A stretch of 64,000 nucleotides of DNA from Mucilaginibacter galii (lineage in GTDB: Bacteria > Bacteroidota > Bacteroidia > Sphingobacteriales > Sphingobacteriaceae): NCBI RefSeq assembly GCF_014635825.1, contig NZ_BMDO01000005.1, positions 1-64,000 of the forward strand, given 5' to 3'. The position numbers and the translations under genes were made by a program. A model generated the notes under the pieces. That model was not told the origin of the DNA and made no database searches. It worked only from the letters and a program-made list of their open reading frames with translations. Positions 40,927 through 49,947 of the stretch are shown one piece after another (position 1 is the stretch's first letter; the number at the start of each line of letters is the position of its first letter).

Positions 40927-43197
40927 TTACTTAAACTTCGCCTTTAACGCTGCCAGTTTACTCTGCATATCGGTTTCGGGCTCTCTCTTATTGCGGTTAG
41001 GCGTTTGATTGCCTGATGCCGATGGCTGCGGTTTACGAACCGGGTTGTTATTGCTTCTTTCCTTTTCTTCACCCTTCATACTTAACGAGATACGCTTACG
41101 GCTGGCATCAACCTCGGTAACGGTTACCTCTACGTGCTGGTGTACTTTCAGCACTTCGTTAGGGTCTTTGATAAACCGGTTGGTAATTTGGCTTAAATGC
41201 ACCAAACCATCCTGGTGAACGCCAATATCAACAAAGGCACCAAAAGCCGTAATATTGGTGACGATGCCCGGTAACTTCATACCTACCTTTAAGTCTTTGA
41301 TTTCGTTCACACCTTCGGTAAAGCTAAAGGCTTCAAACTGTTCGCGCGGATCGCGGCCGGGTTTGGCCAGCTCGGCCATAATATCGTTTAGGGTAGGCAA
41401 GCCCACTTTGTCCGACGTGTATTTTTGCAACGGGATGCTCTTGCGCAGCTTGTCGTTGGTCATCAAATCGCGGATGGTGGCATTGCTGTCTTTGGCTATT
41501 TGCTCTACCAAGCTATAACGCTCGGGGTGCACACCGCTGGCCTCTAAAGGGTTGTCGGAACCCTGGATGCGCAAGAAACCTGCCGCCTGCTCAAAGGCTT
41601 TATCGCCCAGGCGCGGCACTTTCTTTAACTGCTCACGGCGTTTAAAGGCTCCGTTTTGGTTGCGGTAATCTACAATGTTTTGTGCCAGTTGCGGCCCTAA
41701 GCCAGATACATATGCTAATACTTGCTTAGATGCGGTGTTTAACTCCACACCAACGGCGTTTACGCAACTGATTACCGTATCATCTAAAGAAGTTTGCAGC
41801 TTATTCTGATCCACATCATGCTGGTACTGGCCTACTCCTATTGATTTTGGGTCTATCTTCACCAATTCGGCCAATGGGTCCATCAAACGGCGACCAATAG
41901 ACACCGCACCACGCACGGTCACATCTTTATCGGGGAACTCCTCGCGGGCTACTTCGGATGCAGAATAGATAGACGCGCCGCTCTCGTTCACCATCACAAT
42001 GGTAACGCCTGGTAATTGTAGGTTACGGATAAAGGTTTCGGTTTCGCGGCCGGCGGTACCGTTGCCAATAGCAATAGCCTCTATCTTATAGGTTTCAAAT
42101 AAATGTTTCACTGTTTTTTCTGCCTCGCGTGCCTGCCCTGCGCCGGTATGCGGAAAAATAGCGGTATATTCTAACAGCTTGCCTTGTTCATCCAAACAAA
42201 CCACTTTACAGCCGGTGCGGAAACCAGGGTCAATGGCCATTACCCGTTTTTGTCCCAGCGGTGCAGCCAGCAATAACTGGCGGGCATTTTCCGCAAACAC
42301 GCGGATGGCTTCTTCGTCGGCTTTCTTTTTGGTGAGCAAGCGGGCTTCGGTTTCCATGGATGGTTTGAGCAGGCGCTTATAGCCATCGGCTATGGCCAAA
42401 CGAATTTGATTGCTGGTTGAATTGTTAGACGTTACAAAAGTGCGGTCTAACAAGGCAATGGCGTCATCCTCGGGTGGTAGTATGTCGAGGTATAATATCT
42501 CTTCTTTTTCGCCACGACGCATGGCCAGTATGCGGTGAGAAGGGGCAGTTTTAACGGGCTCGGTCCAATCGAAATAGTCTTTATATTTAATACCAGCTTC
42601 TTCTTTACCCGGTGCCACTTTAGATTGAAAGGTGCCTTTATTAATAAACATGTCGCGCAGTTGCGCACGGATCTCGGCATTTTCGCTTATGGTTTCGGCT
42701 ATTATATCGCGGGCACCGGCCAGGGCTTCTTCGGCGCTGTTCACCCCTTTTTCGGCATCCAGGTATTTTTCAGCCTCGGCAGAAAGGTCTACCTTGTTTT
42801 GCGTAAAAATAAGATCGGCCAGTGGTTGCAACCCTTTTTCGCGGGCTTTGGTGGCACGGGTGGTACGTTTGGGGCGGTAAGGCAGGTAAATATCTTCGAG
42901 GTTCACCATGGTTTCGGCCTCGTTAATTTGCTGCTGCAATTCGGGCGTAAGCTTGCCCATATCGGTCATTGATTTCAGGATGGCCTCGCGGCGCTTATCC
43001 AGATCGCGCAGTTGCTGTATGCGGTCGCGGATGCTGGTAATTTGCACCTCATCCAAACTACCGGTGAGTTCTTTACGGTAACGGGAAATAAAGGGAACGG
43101 TAGCGCCTTCATCTAACAGGCTAACGGTAGCGGCTACTTGTTTAGAGGCCACAGCCAGTTCCTGGGCTATTTTAATATGATGATCTATCATGTACAC
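40927..43197 (-). CDS. tex: Tex family transcription accessory protein, S1 RNA-binding
   Basis: A 756-residue Tex protein: N-terminal helical part, YqgF-like ribonuclease fold (VMAIDPGFRTGCKVVCLD, near 320), two helix-hairpin-helix motifs (YVSGLGPQLAQNIVDYRN and KKVPRLGDKAFEQAAGFL, about 495-545), and an S1 domain (PGIVTNITAFGAFVDIGVHQ, about 648-710) before a charged tail. Conserved transcription/RNA factor. The tail (NNNPVRKPQPSASGN) is low-complexity. Confidence 0.95.
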   Translation of the reverse strand: MYMIDHHIKIAQELAVASKQVAATVSLLDEGATVPFISRYRKELTGSLDEVQITSIRDRIQQLRDLDKRREAILKSMTDMGKLTPELQQQINEAETMVNLEDIYLPYRPKRTTRATKAREKGLQPLADLIFTQNKVDLSAEAEKYLDAEKGVNSAEEALAGARDIIAETISENAEIRAQLRDMFINKGTFQSKVAPGKEEAGIKYKDYFDWTEPVKTAPSHRILAMRRGEKEEILYLDILPPEDDAIALLDRTFVTSNNSTSNQIRLAIADGYKRLLKPSMETEARLLTKKKADEEAIRVFAENARQLLLAAPLGQKRVMAIDPGFRTGCKVVCLDEQGKLLEYTAIFPHTGAGQAREAEKTVKHLFETYKIEAIAIGNGTAGRETETFIRNLQLPGVTIVMVNESGASIYSASEVAREEFPDKDVTVRGAVSIGRRLMDPLAELVKIDPKSIGVGQYQHDVDQNKLQTSLDDTVISCVNAVGVELNTASKQVLAYVSGLGPQLAQNIVDYRNQNGAFKRREQLKKVPRLGDKAFEQAAGFLRIQGSDNPLEASGVHPERYSLVEQIAKDSNATIRDLMTNDKLRKSIPLQKYTSDKVGLPTLNDIMAELAKPGRDPREQFEAFSFTEGVNEIKDLKVGMKLPGIVTNITAFGAFVDIGVHQDGLVHLSQITNRFIKDPNEVLKVHQHVEVTVTEVDASRKRISLSMKGEEKERSNNNPVRKPQPSASGNQTPNRNKREPETDMQSKLAALKAKFK

Positions 43198-43352
43198 TAT
43201 GCTTTTGCAGGGGGCGAAATTAAGGAAAACCCCTCAACCCCCTGAAGGGGGAGGATGAAATTTTTTTTCGGTAAGCTACACATTGCCGAAGTATACTACG
43301 CCGTTATTATCTTTGATGTATTAATTAATTCCCCCTTTGGGGGTTAGGGGGT

Positions 43353-43574
43353 ATGGATTCGCACCAATTAAGATTATTTGAATTAAAGCTGGCCGAGATC
43401 TATAACCAAACGGAATGGATCCAGTACGAGATAGACCTGTCGGGCTTTATAGCGCTCTTTCCTATTGAGTTTAAGAACGATATACCTCAACGGCCCGATA
43501 TGCCCGAAGATTTTGATCTAGACCGCACCACCCGGCTGGCCATTATGGTTGCCTACCGCGAGGCATTTAGCTAA
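43353..43574 (+). CDS. Small conserved-type hypothetical protein
   Basis: A 73-residue acidic protein (RLFELKLAEIYNQTEWIQYE, then PDMPEDFDLDRTTRLAIMVA). Helical, no TM, no family known to me. It starts 27 bp after a C-rich repeat. Convergent with the small membrane protein gene (stops 8 bp apart). Confidence 0.5.
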   Translation: MDSHQLRLFELKLAEIYNQTEWIQYEIDLSGFIALFPIEFKNDIPQRPDMPEDFDLDRTTRLAIMVAYREAFS

Positions 43575-43582
43575 TGCTTAGT

Positions 43583-43795
43583 TTAAGCCTTTTGCTTTTC
43601 CTGCTTAAATACCGTAACCACCAAAAAGCATAACAGGGTAGTAAAACACACCACGCCCAGCGCGGCCAGGGCCACACGCCAGTTTTGGTGCAGCAGCATG
43701 CCTTTATACATACTGCGTATACCTACCACAATCATCCCCGTAAAAATGAGGAAAGGGACAATGAGCTTTTGGCGCAGGCTTAACTTGTTATTCAT
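43583..43795 (-). CDS. Small two-TM membrane protein
   Basis: A 70-residue protein with two hydrophobic helices (LIVPFLIFTGMIVVGIRSMY and VALAALGVVCFTTLLCFLVV) and a Lys-rich end. Function unknown. Confidence 0.55.
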   Translation of the reverse strand: MNNKLSLRQKLIVPFLIFTGMIVVGIRSMYKGMLLHQNWRVALAALGVVCFTTLLCFLVVTVFKQEKQKA

Positions 43796-43897
43796 GAACT
43801 AAATATAGGCAGCTTTTAACACAAAACAAAGAACATTGCAGTTTAGGCCTGCAAATTGTCGCGTTTACACCAAACAGCGGTTGGCTCAGCTGTATTG

Positions 43898-44269
43898 TTA
43901 CTTGCCGGCCGCGTCGAGAAAAAGATGGAGCAATTTAATTTTGCTGTCTTCGATAACGGCAATATCCATGCCCGATGCCACGGGTGGTTGCCCCGGTAAA
44001 CCCAGCGTCCATGAAATGTGCTGCACCTGGTGGTTTACCTGCGCCGGGTGGCTCAGCTCAAACCTGAACTCGGGTGCCCATTGCGACTGCAGGGTAGTAA
44101 TCAAATCGTTAATGGCCTGGTAACCCGTAATGGCCGCACCATCGTTCGACTCGTAAAACACCATGTTGGCCGCATACACATTTTCCATAGCCGCCAACCG
44201 CCTTGCCGCATCCCTGTCGTTCCAAATAACCAGTAAACTATCTTCTAAAAGCTTTGGTGTAGTTTCCAT
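43898..44269 (-). CDS. SnoaL/NTF2-like (DUF4440-type) protein
   Basis: A 123-residue alpha+beta-barrel pattern: a helical start with WNDRDAARRLAAMENVYAANMVFYE, then GYQAINDLITTLQ, and HISWTLGLPGQPPVASGMDI. These fit the SnoaL-like polyketide cyclase/NTF2 fold, which includes many small enzymes and binding proteins. No clear catalytic residues. Confidence 0.65.
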   Translation of the reverse strand: METTPKLLEDSLLVIWNDRDAARRLAAMENVYAANMVFYESNDGAAITGYQAINDLITTLQSQWAPEFRFELSHPAQVNHQVQHISWTLGLPGQPPVASGMDIAVIEDSKIKLLHLFLDAAGK

Positions 44270-44677
44270 TTTCTTTGTGTTGTGTTTCCTTCAAATGTAG
44301 CAGCCTTTAAGGAAGTTAGGGTTGCTTTTTATCATTAAATGGAGGTGACGAATGTCATGTGCTGGCAGTTTTTTTGATTTACCGCAATAGTTCTTTTTCT
44401 TATAGTTAATTATGCAATAACGACGACCTCGCACAATATAATATCAGCAAGTATTATAAAGATAGAGAATCTGGAAGTTTCAAAGAGCTTGTCGATGATT
44501 AATAATACATGATTAAATAAAATCTGACATTGATTATATAGAACTTTTCCGAAGCGCCGGCACTATTATAAAATTATTTAGTACTAGTTTTTATAGTATT
44601 TTAAACTAAGTAACCAACGAGAGATATTAATTACTATTAACTATTTATATTTAAGCCCTAAACTAATTAAATTAAAC
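44270..44677. other. Noncoding gap, 408 bp, AT-rich
   Basis: Base composition drops toward A/T before the two-gene cassette at 44678. I see no gene, repeat or RNA here; it probably holds the cassette promoter. Confidence 0.4.
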
Positions 44678-45226
44678 ATGTTTAATATTATGAAGTGGTG
44701 GCCTGGTGCGAAAAGCTATACCTTTAAATGTCCAGACGGCACTACGCGTACAATATATAAAGACATAAATGAAGCTTTCCCTTTAGCTATTCGTGATGCA
44801 AAGTCAAAGATTGATTCAGATATTAAAGCAGAAAAATTAGCTGCTGCAAAGATATCTGTTGATTATCAAACTAAAGTATCCAATATACTTTACCGGTTGA
44901 GTGATGAGAATGAAAGCTTAATGCTTAACTTTCGTACTACATATTTGGCTTTTATATCAGATCCTTGTGGGAACGGCAGTTTTCTTAAGCGTCAAATAGA
45001 AACCACTATTCATAAACAAAATCAGCTTCAAGAATTAAGAATGCAAATAAACGGCCTAACTACATTAGCTCAGTTGTGCGGAAACGATCTAACAACTGTT
45101 ATGCCAATATATATAAAAATAATCGGCAAGATCTCAGGGTTTGACGATGCTACAATAGCGCAAATTGAAATTAAAAATAATACACAAAATGCTCATAGTT
45201 GGATAGATGGAGGTCAAAATGGCTAA
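44678..45226 (+). CDS. Hypothetical protein, partner of a ParA-like ATPase
   Basis: A 182-residue soluble, mostly helical protein (FKCPDGTTRTIYKDINEAFP, a short Cys-containing beta start, then long helices). No known domain. Its end overlaps the start of the ParA-like gene by 8 bp, so the two are coupled. The base composition is far more A/T-rich than the neighbours, pointing to recent acquisition. Confidence 0.6.
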   Translation: MFNIMKWWPGAKSYTFKCPDGTTRTIYKDINEAFPLAIRDAKSKIDSDIKAEKLAAAKISVDYQTKVSNILYRLSDENESLMLNFRTTYLAFISDPCGNGSFLKRQIETTIHKQNQLQELRMQINGLTTLAQLCGNDLTTVMPIYIKIIGKISGFDDATIAQIEIKNNTQNAHSWIDGGQNG

Positions 45227-46436
45227 AACTATTTGTATGGCTAGTGCTAAAGGGGGAGCTGGTAAAACGATTTTAACAGCTACTTTTGCATCATTCTTAA
45301 CCGCCTTAGGAAAGAAAGTAATAGTTATAGATACTGACGCTTCTACAAATGGTCTAACGCTTATGTATCTTAAGGAGGTGCTTTTAACCGAAGAAGTATT
45401 TATTGGTAAAAGCAAACAACCTTTGGGGACCTTCGAGTTTGATGCAACAAAACACAGTCCTGATTACATTGGATTAGTTACATTACCCAATGGTGTATTA
45501 TTTCTTCCAGCGGCTTTTAGATTCACCAATACCGAGGCCGCTAATCTCGAACAGTTTCGAAGTACTCTAAAAAATTTAATTCATATCTATAGTAAGTATG
45601 CTGATTATATCTTTTTAGATGCACAAGCGGGTTCAGACAATTTTGCTGCTGTTTCTATGAGCAGAAATATTTCAGATCAAGTTATTATCGTTAGTGAATA
45701 TGACCCACTTTCAGCAGCTGGGATTGAGAGATTAAAGGCTTTATTTAGAGAAGATTTAAATTATGGACGAACTTGGATACTGCTCAATAAAATGTTGCCT
45801 GATTTTGTTCAGTCATTTAGTTCATTTTTAGAAGTTGCAAAATATTTAAGTCCTGTACCTTGGGACGCTGACGTTGTGAGGTCGTACGCTAAGAAAAAGT
45901 TGGCTTTGGATATGGAAAACGGAAATGATTTCACACTATCTATAGTACAAACAATGCGTGGATTACTAGGTGACGAAATCGAAAAAGAAGTTAGCAGCTG
46001 GCTATCCGAAAAGTCTGCATCTTTGAGGGAGCCAATTGATATACAAATAAATGATTTGAAAACTAATTTAGAAATGCTTCAAAAACAGAAGTTAGAAGCT
46101 CAAAAGTTAAGCTATAGAAAAAGTATGTTTTCAAATATTTCTAATATGGCTATAGTTGTAGTAGCTTTTGGAACAGCTGTTACTTTCGCAACTAAATTCC
46201 TTACCAAATTTGATACAACGGAAAGAGTAATAGTTCTAGGAATGGTGACCACCGCTTTAATAGGCTTGATAATCTCTATAATATCAAAAAGTTTAGAATT
46301 TCGAGCTAGCAAAAATGAATTAGATGATGAAAAAATTTCTTCACATATGAACTCGATGATTAGTCGCCTTGACAAGTTGGAAAGTTTGCGTTCTGGAAGT
46401 ATAGAGGCATTAATAAAAGCAAATAGAACATCTTGA
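45219..46436 (+). CDS. ParA/MinD-like ATPase with C-terminal membrane helices
   Basis: The deviant Walker A motif KGGAGKT lies at 11-17, followed by VIDTDAS (36-42) and IFLDAQAGSDN near 132, so this is a ParA/MinD-type ATPase. After about residue 270 comes a coiled coil (LKTNLEMLQKQKLEAQKL) and two hydrophobic helices (MAIVVVAFGTAVTFATKF and VIVLGMVTTALIGLIISII), then a helical tail. A ParA with C-terminal membrane anchor is unusual; normal ParA has no TM. GGAGG at 45208-45213 points to ATG 45219, not the in-frame 45207. It may be a defence or partition-like system. Confidence 0.7.
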   Translation: MAKTICMASAKGGAGKTILTATFASFLTALGKKVIVIDTDASTNGLTLMYLKEVLLTEEVFIGKSKQPLGTFEFDATKHSPDYIGLVTLPNGVLFLPAAFRFTNTEAANLEQFRSTLKNLIHIYSKYADYIFLDAQAGSDNFAAVSMSRNISDQVIIVSEYDPLSAAGIERLKALFREDLNYGRTWILLNKMLPDFVQSFSSFLEVAKYLSPVPWDADVVRSYAKKKLALDMENGNDFTLSIVQTMRGLLGDEIEKEVSSWLSEKSASLREPIDIQINDLKTNLEMLQKQKLEAQKLSYRKSMFSNISNMAIVVVAFGTAVTFATKFLTKFDTTERVIVLGMVTTALIGLIISIISKSLEFRASKNELDDEKISSHMNSMISRLDKLESLRSGSIEALIKANRTS

Positions 46437-46565
46437 CATGCTTTGTAAGCTTGTGCTATCGTATCAATCTCATTTGAGTAGATTGTAATTTCCGAATACT
46501 GACTAATCTGCTTATAACGCAGTCTACTAAAACTACTCCAAGTTGAATGCCCCAAATTCCCCACT

Positions 46566-46671
46566 GCTGGCGCACGCCTGTTGCGTGTGCTTGCTTAAGC
46601 CTTAACAATCTTACTTAAGTATAGATAACAGCAATGGGTTAATATATCACACGCAACAGGCGTGCGCTAGC
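46566..46671. repeat. REP-like inverted pair, unit 1
   Basis: GCTGGCGCACGCCTGTTGCG (46566 and on) returns in reverse complement at 46648-46671. Each arm is itself an imperfect palindrome (GCGCACGC with GCGTGTGC), a BIME-like design. About 57 bp lie between the arms. A second unit follows. Confidence 0.65.
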
Positions 46672-46702
46672 TATAGGAGCTATGTTGTTATCCTTCCCCA
46701 GT

Positions 46703-46805
46703 GCTGGCGCACGCCTGTGGCGTGTGCTTATCTAAGCCGCACAATACTTGCATATTGAATAACAATACTGAATTAATATGGCACAAGCCACAGGCGTGCA
46801 TCAGC
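46703..46805. repeat. REP-like inverted pair, unit 2
   Basis: The same palindromic arms as unit 1 with one or two changes (CTGTGG for CTGTTG), at 46703-46727 and 46781-46805. The tandem pair is 137 bp apart. It is probably mobilised by a RAYT-type transposase elsewhere; none is in the window. Confidence 0.6.
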
Positions 46806-46906
46806 CAAACGGCTAAATCGGCTTGTCATCTCACATTATCCAAACAAACCGGCTAAAGTTTCTTTAACTAATAGGAGCGTGCAAATCCTCTCCTTGAAAC
46901 ATCAGC

Positions 46907-47371
46907 ATGAGTACTATTTTAAATATTGAAAAATTGCAAAACATTATCGACGAAACTGCAATAACCAAACTGGATGCAGGCGCATTGGTGCACAAAAAGC
47001 AGTCTGCTATTGAGTTTAACATACTTTCGGTTGAAGATAACGTGCTAACCGTTGCAACCGAGCAGGGAAAAACCAGCTCCGGTAAATATGCCAATTTAAA
47101 AACACTTGTTAAACGCACGCATGAAGTGTTCGATAACTTCCTGCCCTCATCCGTTAAGCTGGAGGTGCAGCCTACCGAATATCTCGAATCGCCGGCGGCT
47201 ACGGTTACGCCCGACTGGATCAACAAAAAAATGCTGGAGAAAGAAATAAGAATTAAGCAGATCGCTTTTGACACCGGCATTGACCGCACCGACCTTTCTG
47301 CTTGGATAAATGGGTTAAGGCCCATGAGCCAGATAGTTAAAGCCTTGTTCTATTATTATTTTAACAGGTAA
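46907..47371 (+). CDS. Hypothetical protein with HTH-like C terminus
   Basis: A 154-residue protein: mixed N-terminal part (ILNIEKLQNIIDETAITKLD), and a C-terminal helical pattern, IRIKQIAFDTGIDRTDLSAWINGLRPMS, like the recognition helix of XRE-type HTH domains. It could bind DNA. No other domain known. Confidence 0.55.
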   Translation: MSTILNIEKLQNIIDETAITKLDAGALVHKKQSAIEFNILSVEDNVLTVATEQGKTSSGKYANLKTLVKRTHEVFDNFLPSSVKLEVQPTEYLESPAATVTPDWINKKMLEKEIRIKQIAFDTGIDRTDLSAWINGLRPMSQIVKALFYYYFNR

Positions 47372-47496
47372 TATGCTAACTCCCGTGAGTAACCATCCCG
47401 TCACAAATTCTTTGCACACATCCTCAAACCCTCACCATCCCCGTTTGTAGCTTATAAAGCTATTATTAAACGGCAACATTAAAAATATAAACAGAC

Positions 47497-48483
47497 ATGA
47501 AATATAGAATATTGGGCAGTACCGGTGTGGAACTTTCGGCCGTGGGTTTGGGGTGTATGAGTATGAGCCATGCCTATGGCGAGCCTAATGATGAGGAATC
47601 GGTGGCTACCCTGCACCGCGCGCTCGATTTAGGCGTTAACTTTTGGGATACGGCCGATGTGTACGGCAACGGTAAGAACGAAGAACTGATCTCCAAAGTA
47701 CTCACCCAAAACCGCAACAAGGTATTCATTGCCACTAAATTTGGTTTTACCCAGGGTACCGATGGCAAGGGCATGGTGTTCAACGGCTCGCCCGCTTATA
47801 TGAAAACCGCCGTAGAAGCCAGCCTTAAACGCCTGAACGTAGACGTGATAGACCTGTACTACGCTCACCGCATTGACCCAAACATACCCGTAGAAGAAAT
47901 GGTGGGCGCCATGGCCCAATTGGTTACCGAAGGCAAGGTGCGTTTCCTGGGTTTGTCAGAAGCATCGGCCAATTCGGTTAAAAAGGCACATGCAGTGCAC
48001 CCCATCAGCGCCTTGCAGAGCGAGTACTCGCTGCTTACCCGCGAGCCCGAGCAAAACGTATTGCCGCTGTGTAAAGAGCTGGGCATTAGCTTTGTGCCGT
48101 TTAGTCCGCTGGCGCGCGGACTGGTAACCAATACGCTAAACATTGACGAGCTTAAAGAGGGCGATTTTAGAAAAGGCCTGCCCCGCTACCAGCAGGAGTA
48201 CCAGGATAATAATAGCAAGCTTACCGCAGGTTTTGCCCAACTGGCCGCGCAAAAGCAATGTACGCCATCGCAACTGGCCCTGGCCTGGGTACTGGCACAG
48301 GGGGAGCATATTATCCCTATCCCCGGCACCAAAAGGCGCAAGTATTTGGAAGACAACGCCGGCAGTGTAGACGTTGAGTTAACCGCTGCCGACCTCAAAA
48401 GCATAGACGAACTGCTGGCCCGATACCCCAACACCGGCAACCGCTACAGCGAAGCACAATTGAAACAGGTAGACCGCAGCTAA
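47497..48483 (+). CDS. Aldo/keto reductase
   Basis: An AKR (beta/alpha)8 barrel: N-terminal GLGCMSMSHAYG, catalytic Asp-Tyr in FWDTADVYGNGKNEELI (near 50-57), Lys in VFIATKFG (near 84), His in YYAHRIDPN (near 124) and the C-terminal IPIPGTKRRKYLEDN NADPH-binding loop. Closest to the YajO/AKR12-13 group. Reduces aldehydes and ketones with NADPH. Confidence 0.93.
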   Translation: MKYRILGSTGVELSAVGLGCMSMSHAYGEPNDEESVATLHRALDLGVNFWDTADVYGNGKNEELISKVLTQNRNKVFIATKFGFTQGTDGKGMVFNGSPAYMKTAVEASLKRLNVDVIDLYYAHRIDPNIPVEEMVGAMAQLVTEGKVRFLGLSEASANSVKKAHAVHPISALQSEYSLLTREPEQNVLPLCKELGISFVPFSPLARGLVTNTLNIDELKEGDFRKGLPRYQQEYQDNNSKLTAGFAQLAAQKQCTPSQLALAWVLAQGEHIIPIPGTKRRKYLEDNAGSVDVELTAADLKSIDELLARYPNTGNRYSEAQLKQVDRS

Positions 48484-48561
48484 GTAATTCACCATGACCG
48501 TATGGCTTAAAGCACTGCGGTCATGGTTCAAATTCGTATTAGTCTAACCATCATTTCATCA

Positions 48562-48610
48562 TTAGCCGAACACTAAGGGGGTATGTACGTTGTAGGTTTA
48601 ACTATGCTTA
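48562..48610 (+). promoter_or_regulatory. Shared leader motif upstream of the small membrane gene
   Basis: CCGAACA, a C/A variable part, TACGT, TAGGTTT and ACTATGCTTA match the leader at 48943-48993 upstream of the bestrophin-like gene. The TAGGTTT box is TAnnTTT-like (Bacteroidetes -7 element). If used, transcription would begin at about ATG 48604, so the first ATG at 48583 would be inside the promoter. Confidence 0.4.
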
Positions 48611-48825
48611 CCTCTTTATATTACAGCGTTTTCATACCCTTTATAGCCTATGTAGTTCCGGCTGCCATAATTTACCTGCTTTTTCACAGGTTCTATGTTA
48701 ACCGGATGCCACCCCCGCCCCAAAAAGAGTTTTTATCTTCTACCATTGGAAAGGTACTGGCAGCAATCCTGGCTTTTATCATTGTAAAATTTCTTTGGAC
48801 TGTAGGAATCATCCTTCTATACTAA
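48583..48825 (+). CDS. Small two-TM membrane protein
   Basis: An 80-residue protein with two hydrophobic helices (TSLYYSVFIPFIAYVVPAAI and VLAAILAFIIVKFLWTVGII) around a proline-rich loop. ATG 48583 has a G-rich leader; ATG 48604 is the alternative if the shared leader is its promoter. Function unknown. Confidence 0.6.
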   Translation: MYVVGLTMLTSLYYSVFIPFIAYVVPAAIIYLLFHRFYVNRMPPPPQKEFLSSTIGKVLAAILAFIIVKFLWTVGIILLY

Positions 48826-48942
48826 AAAGCGATATAATGATAAATTGAATGTAATGGCGCCGAACCTGCCACAGTTTTACTAACCTTCCACCACAATATT
48901 TTATGGGCAAGGCTATAACCTGCACAATTCCATTATTTTTGC

Positions 48943-48993
48943 TGTAACCGAACAGTAAAACCATTTACGTGTTAGGTTTTACTACTATGCTTA
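48943..48993 (+). promoter_or_regulatory. Shared leader motif upstream of the bestrophin-like gene
   Basis: Matches 48562-48610 (CCGAACA, TACGT, TAGGTTT, ACTATGCTTA in the same order). Suggests both genes have the same regulator or promoter class. Confidence 0.4.
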
Positions 48994-49874
48994 TAAAGAA
49001 AAGAATTTCGATCATATACTTTCTCCGCACCGTTAGGTGGGATATGCTGGCTATTATTTGTTACGCGCTGCTGGCCGGCTCGTTTGACCATTATGGCATT
49101 TTGAGCCAGGTTTCCATTCCGCTGGCGTTAACCTCATTTGCGGGTACGGTATTGTCGCTCCTGCTGGCGTTCCGCACTTCGCAATCGTACGAGCGGTGGT
49201 GGGAAGCCCGGGTGGTGTGGGGCGCTATTGTGAACGATAGCCGCACGCTGGTGCGCCAGGTAAAACTGTTTATGCCTCAAACTGCCGAAGGACTGGCCGT
49301 AGCCAAAGAGTTTGCCCGCCGTCAGGGCGTATGGTGCTTTGCCCTGGGCGAATCGTTGCGTAAGTTAGACCATAGCGATAAGGTAACGTCGTATTTTGCC
49401 AAAAGCGGCACCGATAGCGGCAACAAGCCCAACATGATCATTAACCATCACTCTGATGCGCTGGCCGCCGCCACCGAGCAGTTTAAGCTCGACCCCAACA
49501 AACAGGTACAGATAGATGCCACGCTGGCCCGCCTGTGCGATTCGATGGGGAAATGTGAGCGGATCAAGAATACGGTGTTCCCGCGGGCATACAGCGTGTT
49601 AATCCACTTTTTGATCTACGTACTCATGACCCTGCTACCCTTCGGTCTCGAAGATCAAAGCAAACTGGTAGAGATCTCATTAACTATCATCATCCCCGCG
49701 CTGTTTATTGCCATTGAGCAAACCGCCATCCTGATGCAGGATCCGTTTGAGAACCGCCCTACCGATACCCCGATGACGCAGTTAGCCAAAACCATTGAAA
49801 ACACCCTGATGGAAATTGTAGGCGAACCGCCGGTTAACCAGATAGAGCCGCCTGTGTCATACTTCATCATGTAA
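48987..49874 (+). CDS. Bestrophin-family channel-like protein
   Basis: About 295 residues with four hydrophobic helices and the motif FRTSQSYERWWEARVVWG, the hallmark of the bestrophin/UPF0187 (YneE) family of anion channels. The ATG at 48987 is preferred over GTG 48969, by analogy with the shared leader. Confidence 0.9.
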   Translation: MLIKKRISIIYFLRTVRWDMLAIICYALLAGSFDHYGILSQVSIPLALTSFAGTVLSLLLAFRTSQSYERWWEARVVWGAIVNDSRTLVRQVKLFMPQTAEGLAVAKEFARRQGVWCFALGESLRKLDHSDKVTSYFAKSGTDSGNKPNMIINHHSDALAAATEQFKLDPNKQVQIDATLARLCDSMGKCERIKNTVFPRAYSVLIHFLIYVLMTLLPFGLEDQSKLVEISLTIIIPALFIAIEQTAILMQDPFENRPTDTPMTQLAKTIENTLMEIVGEPPVNQIEPPVSYFIM

Positions 49875-49947
49875 TAAAAAAAAGCACAGAAATACGCTTC
49901 CTGTGCTCAAATATTGTATCAAGTCGCGGCTTAAACGTGGCAAGCGG

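Noticed and set aside
42535..42972. Open frame antisense to tex
   Set aside because: Shadow of the conserved Tex reading frame.
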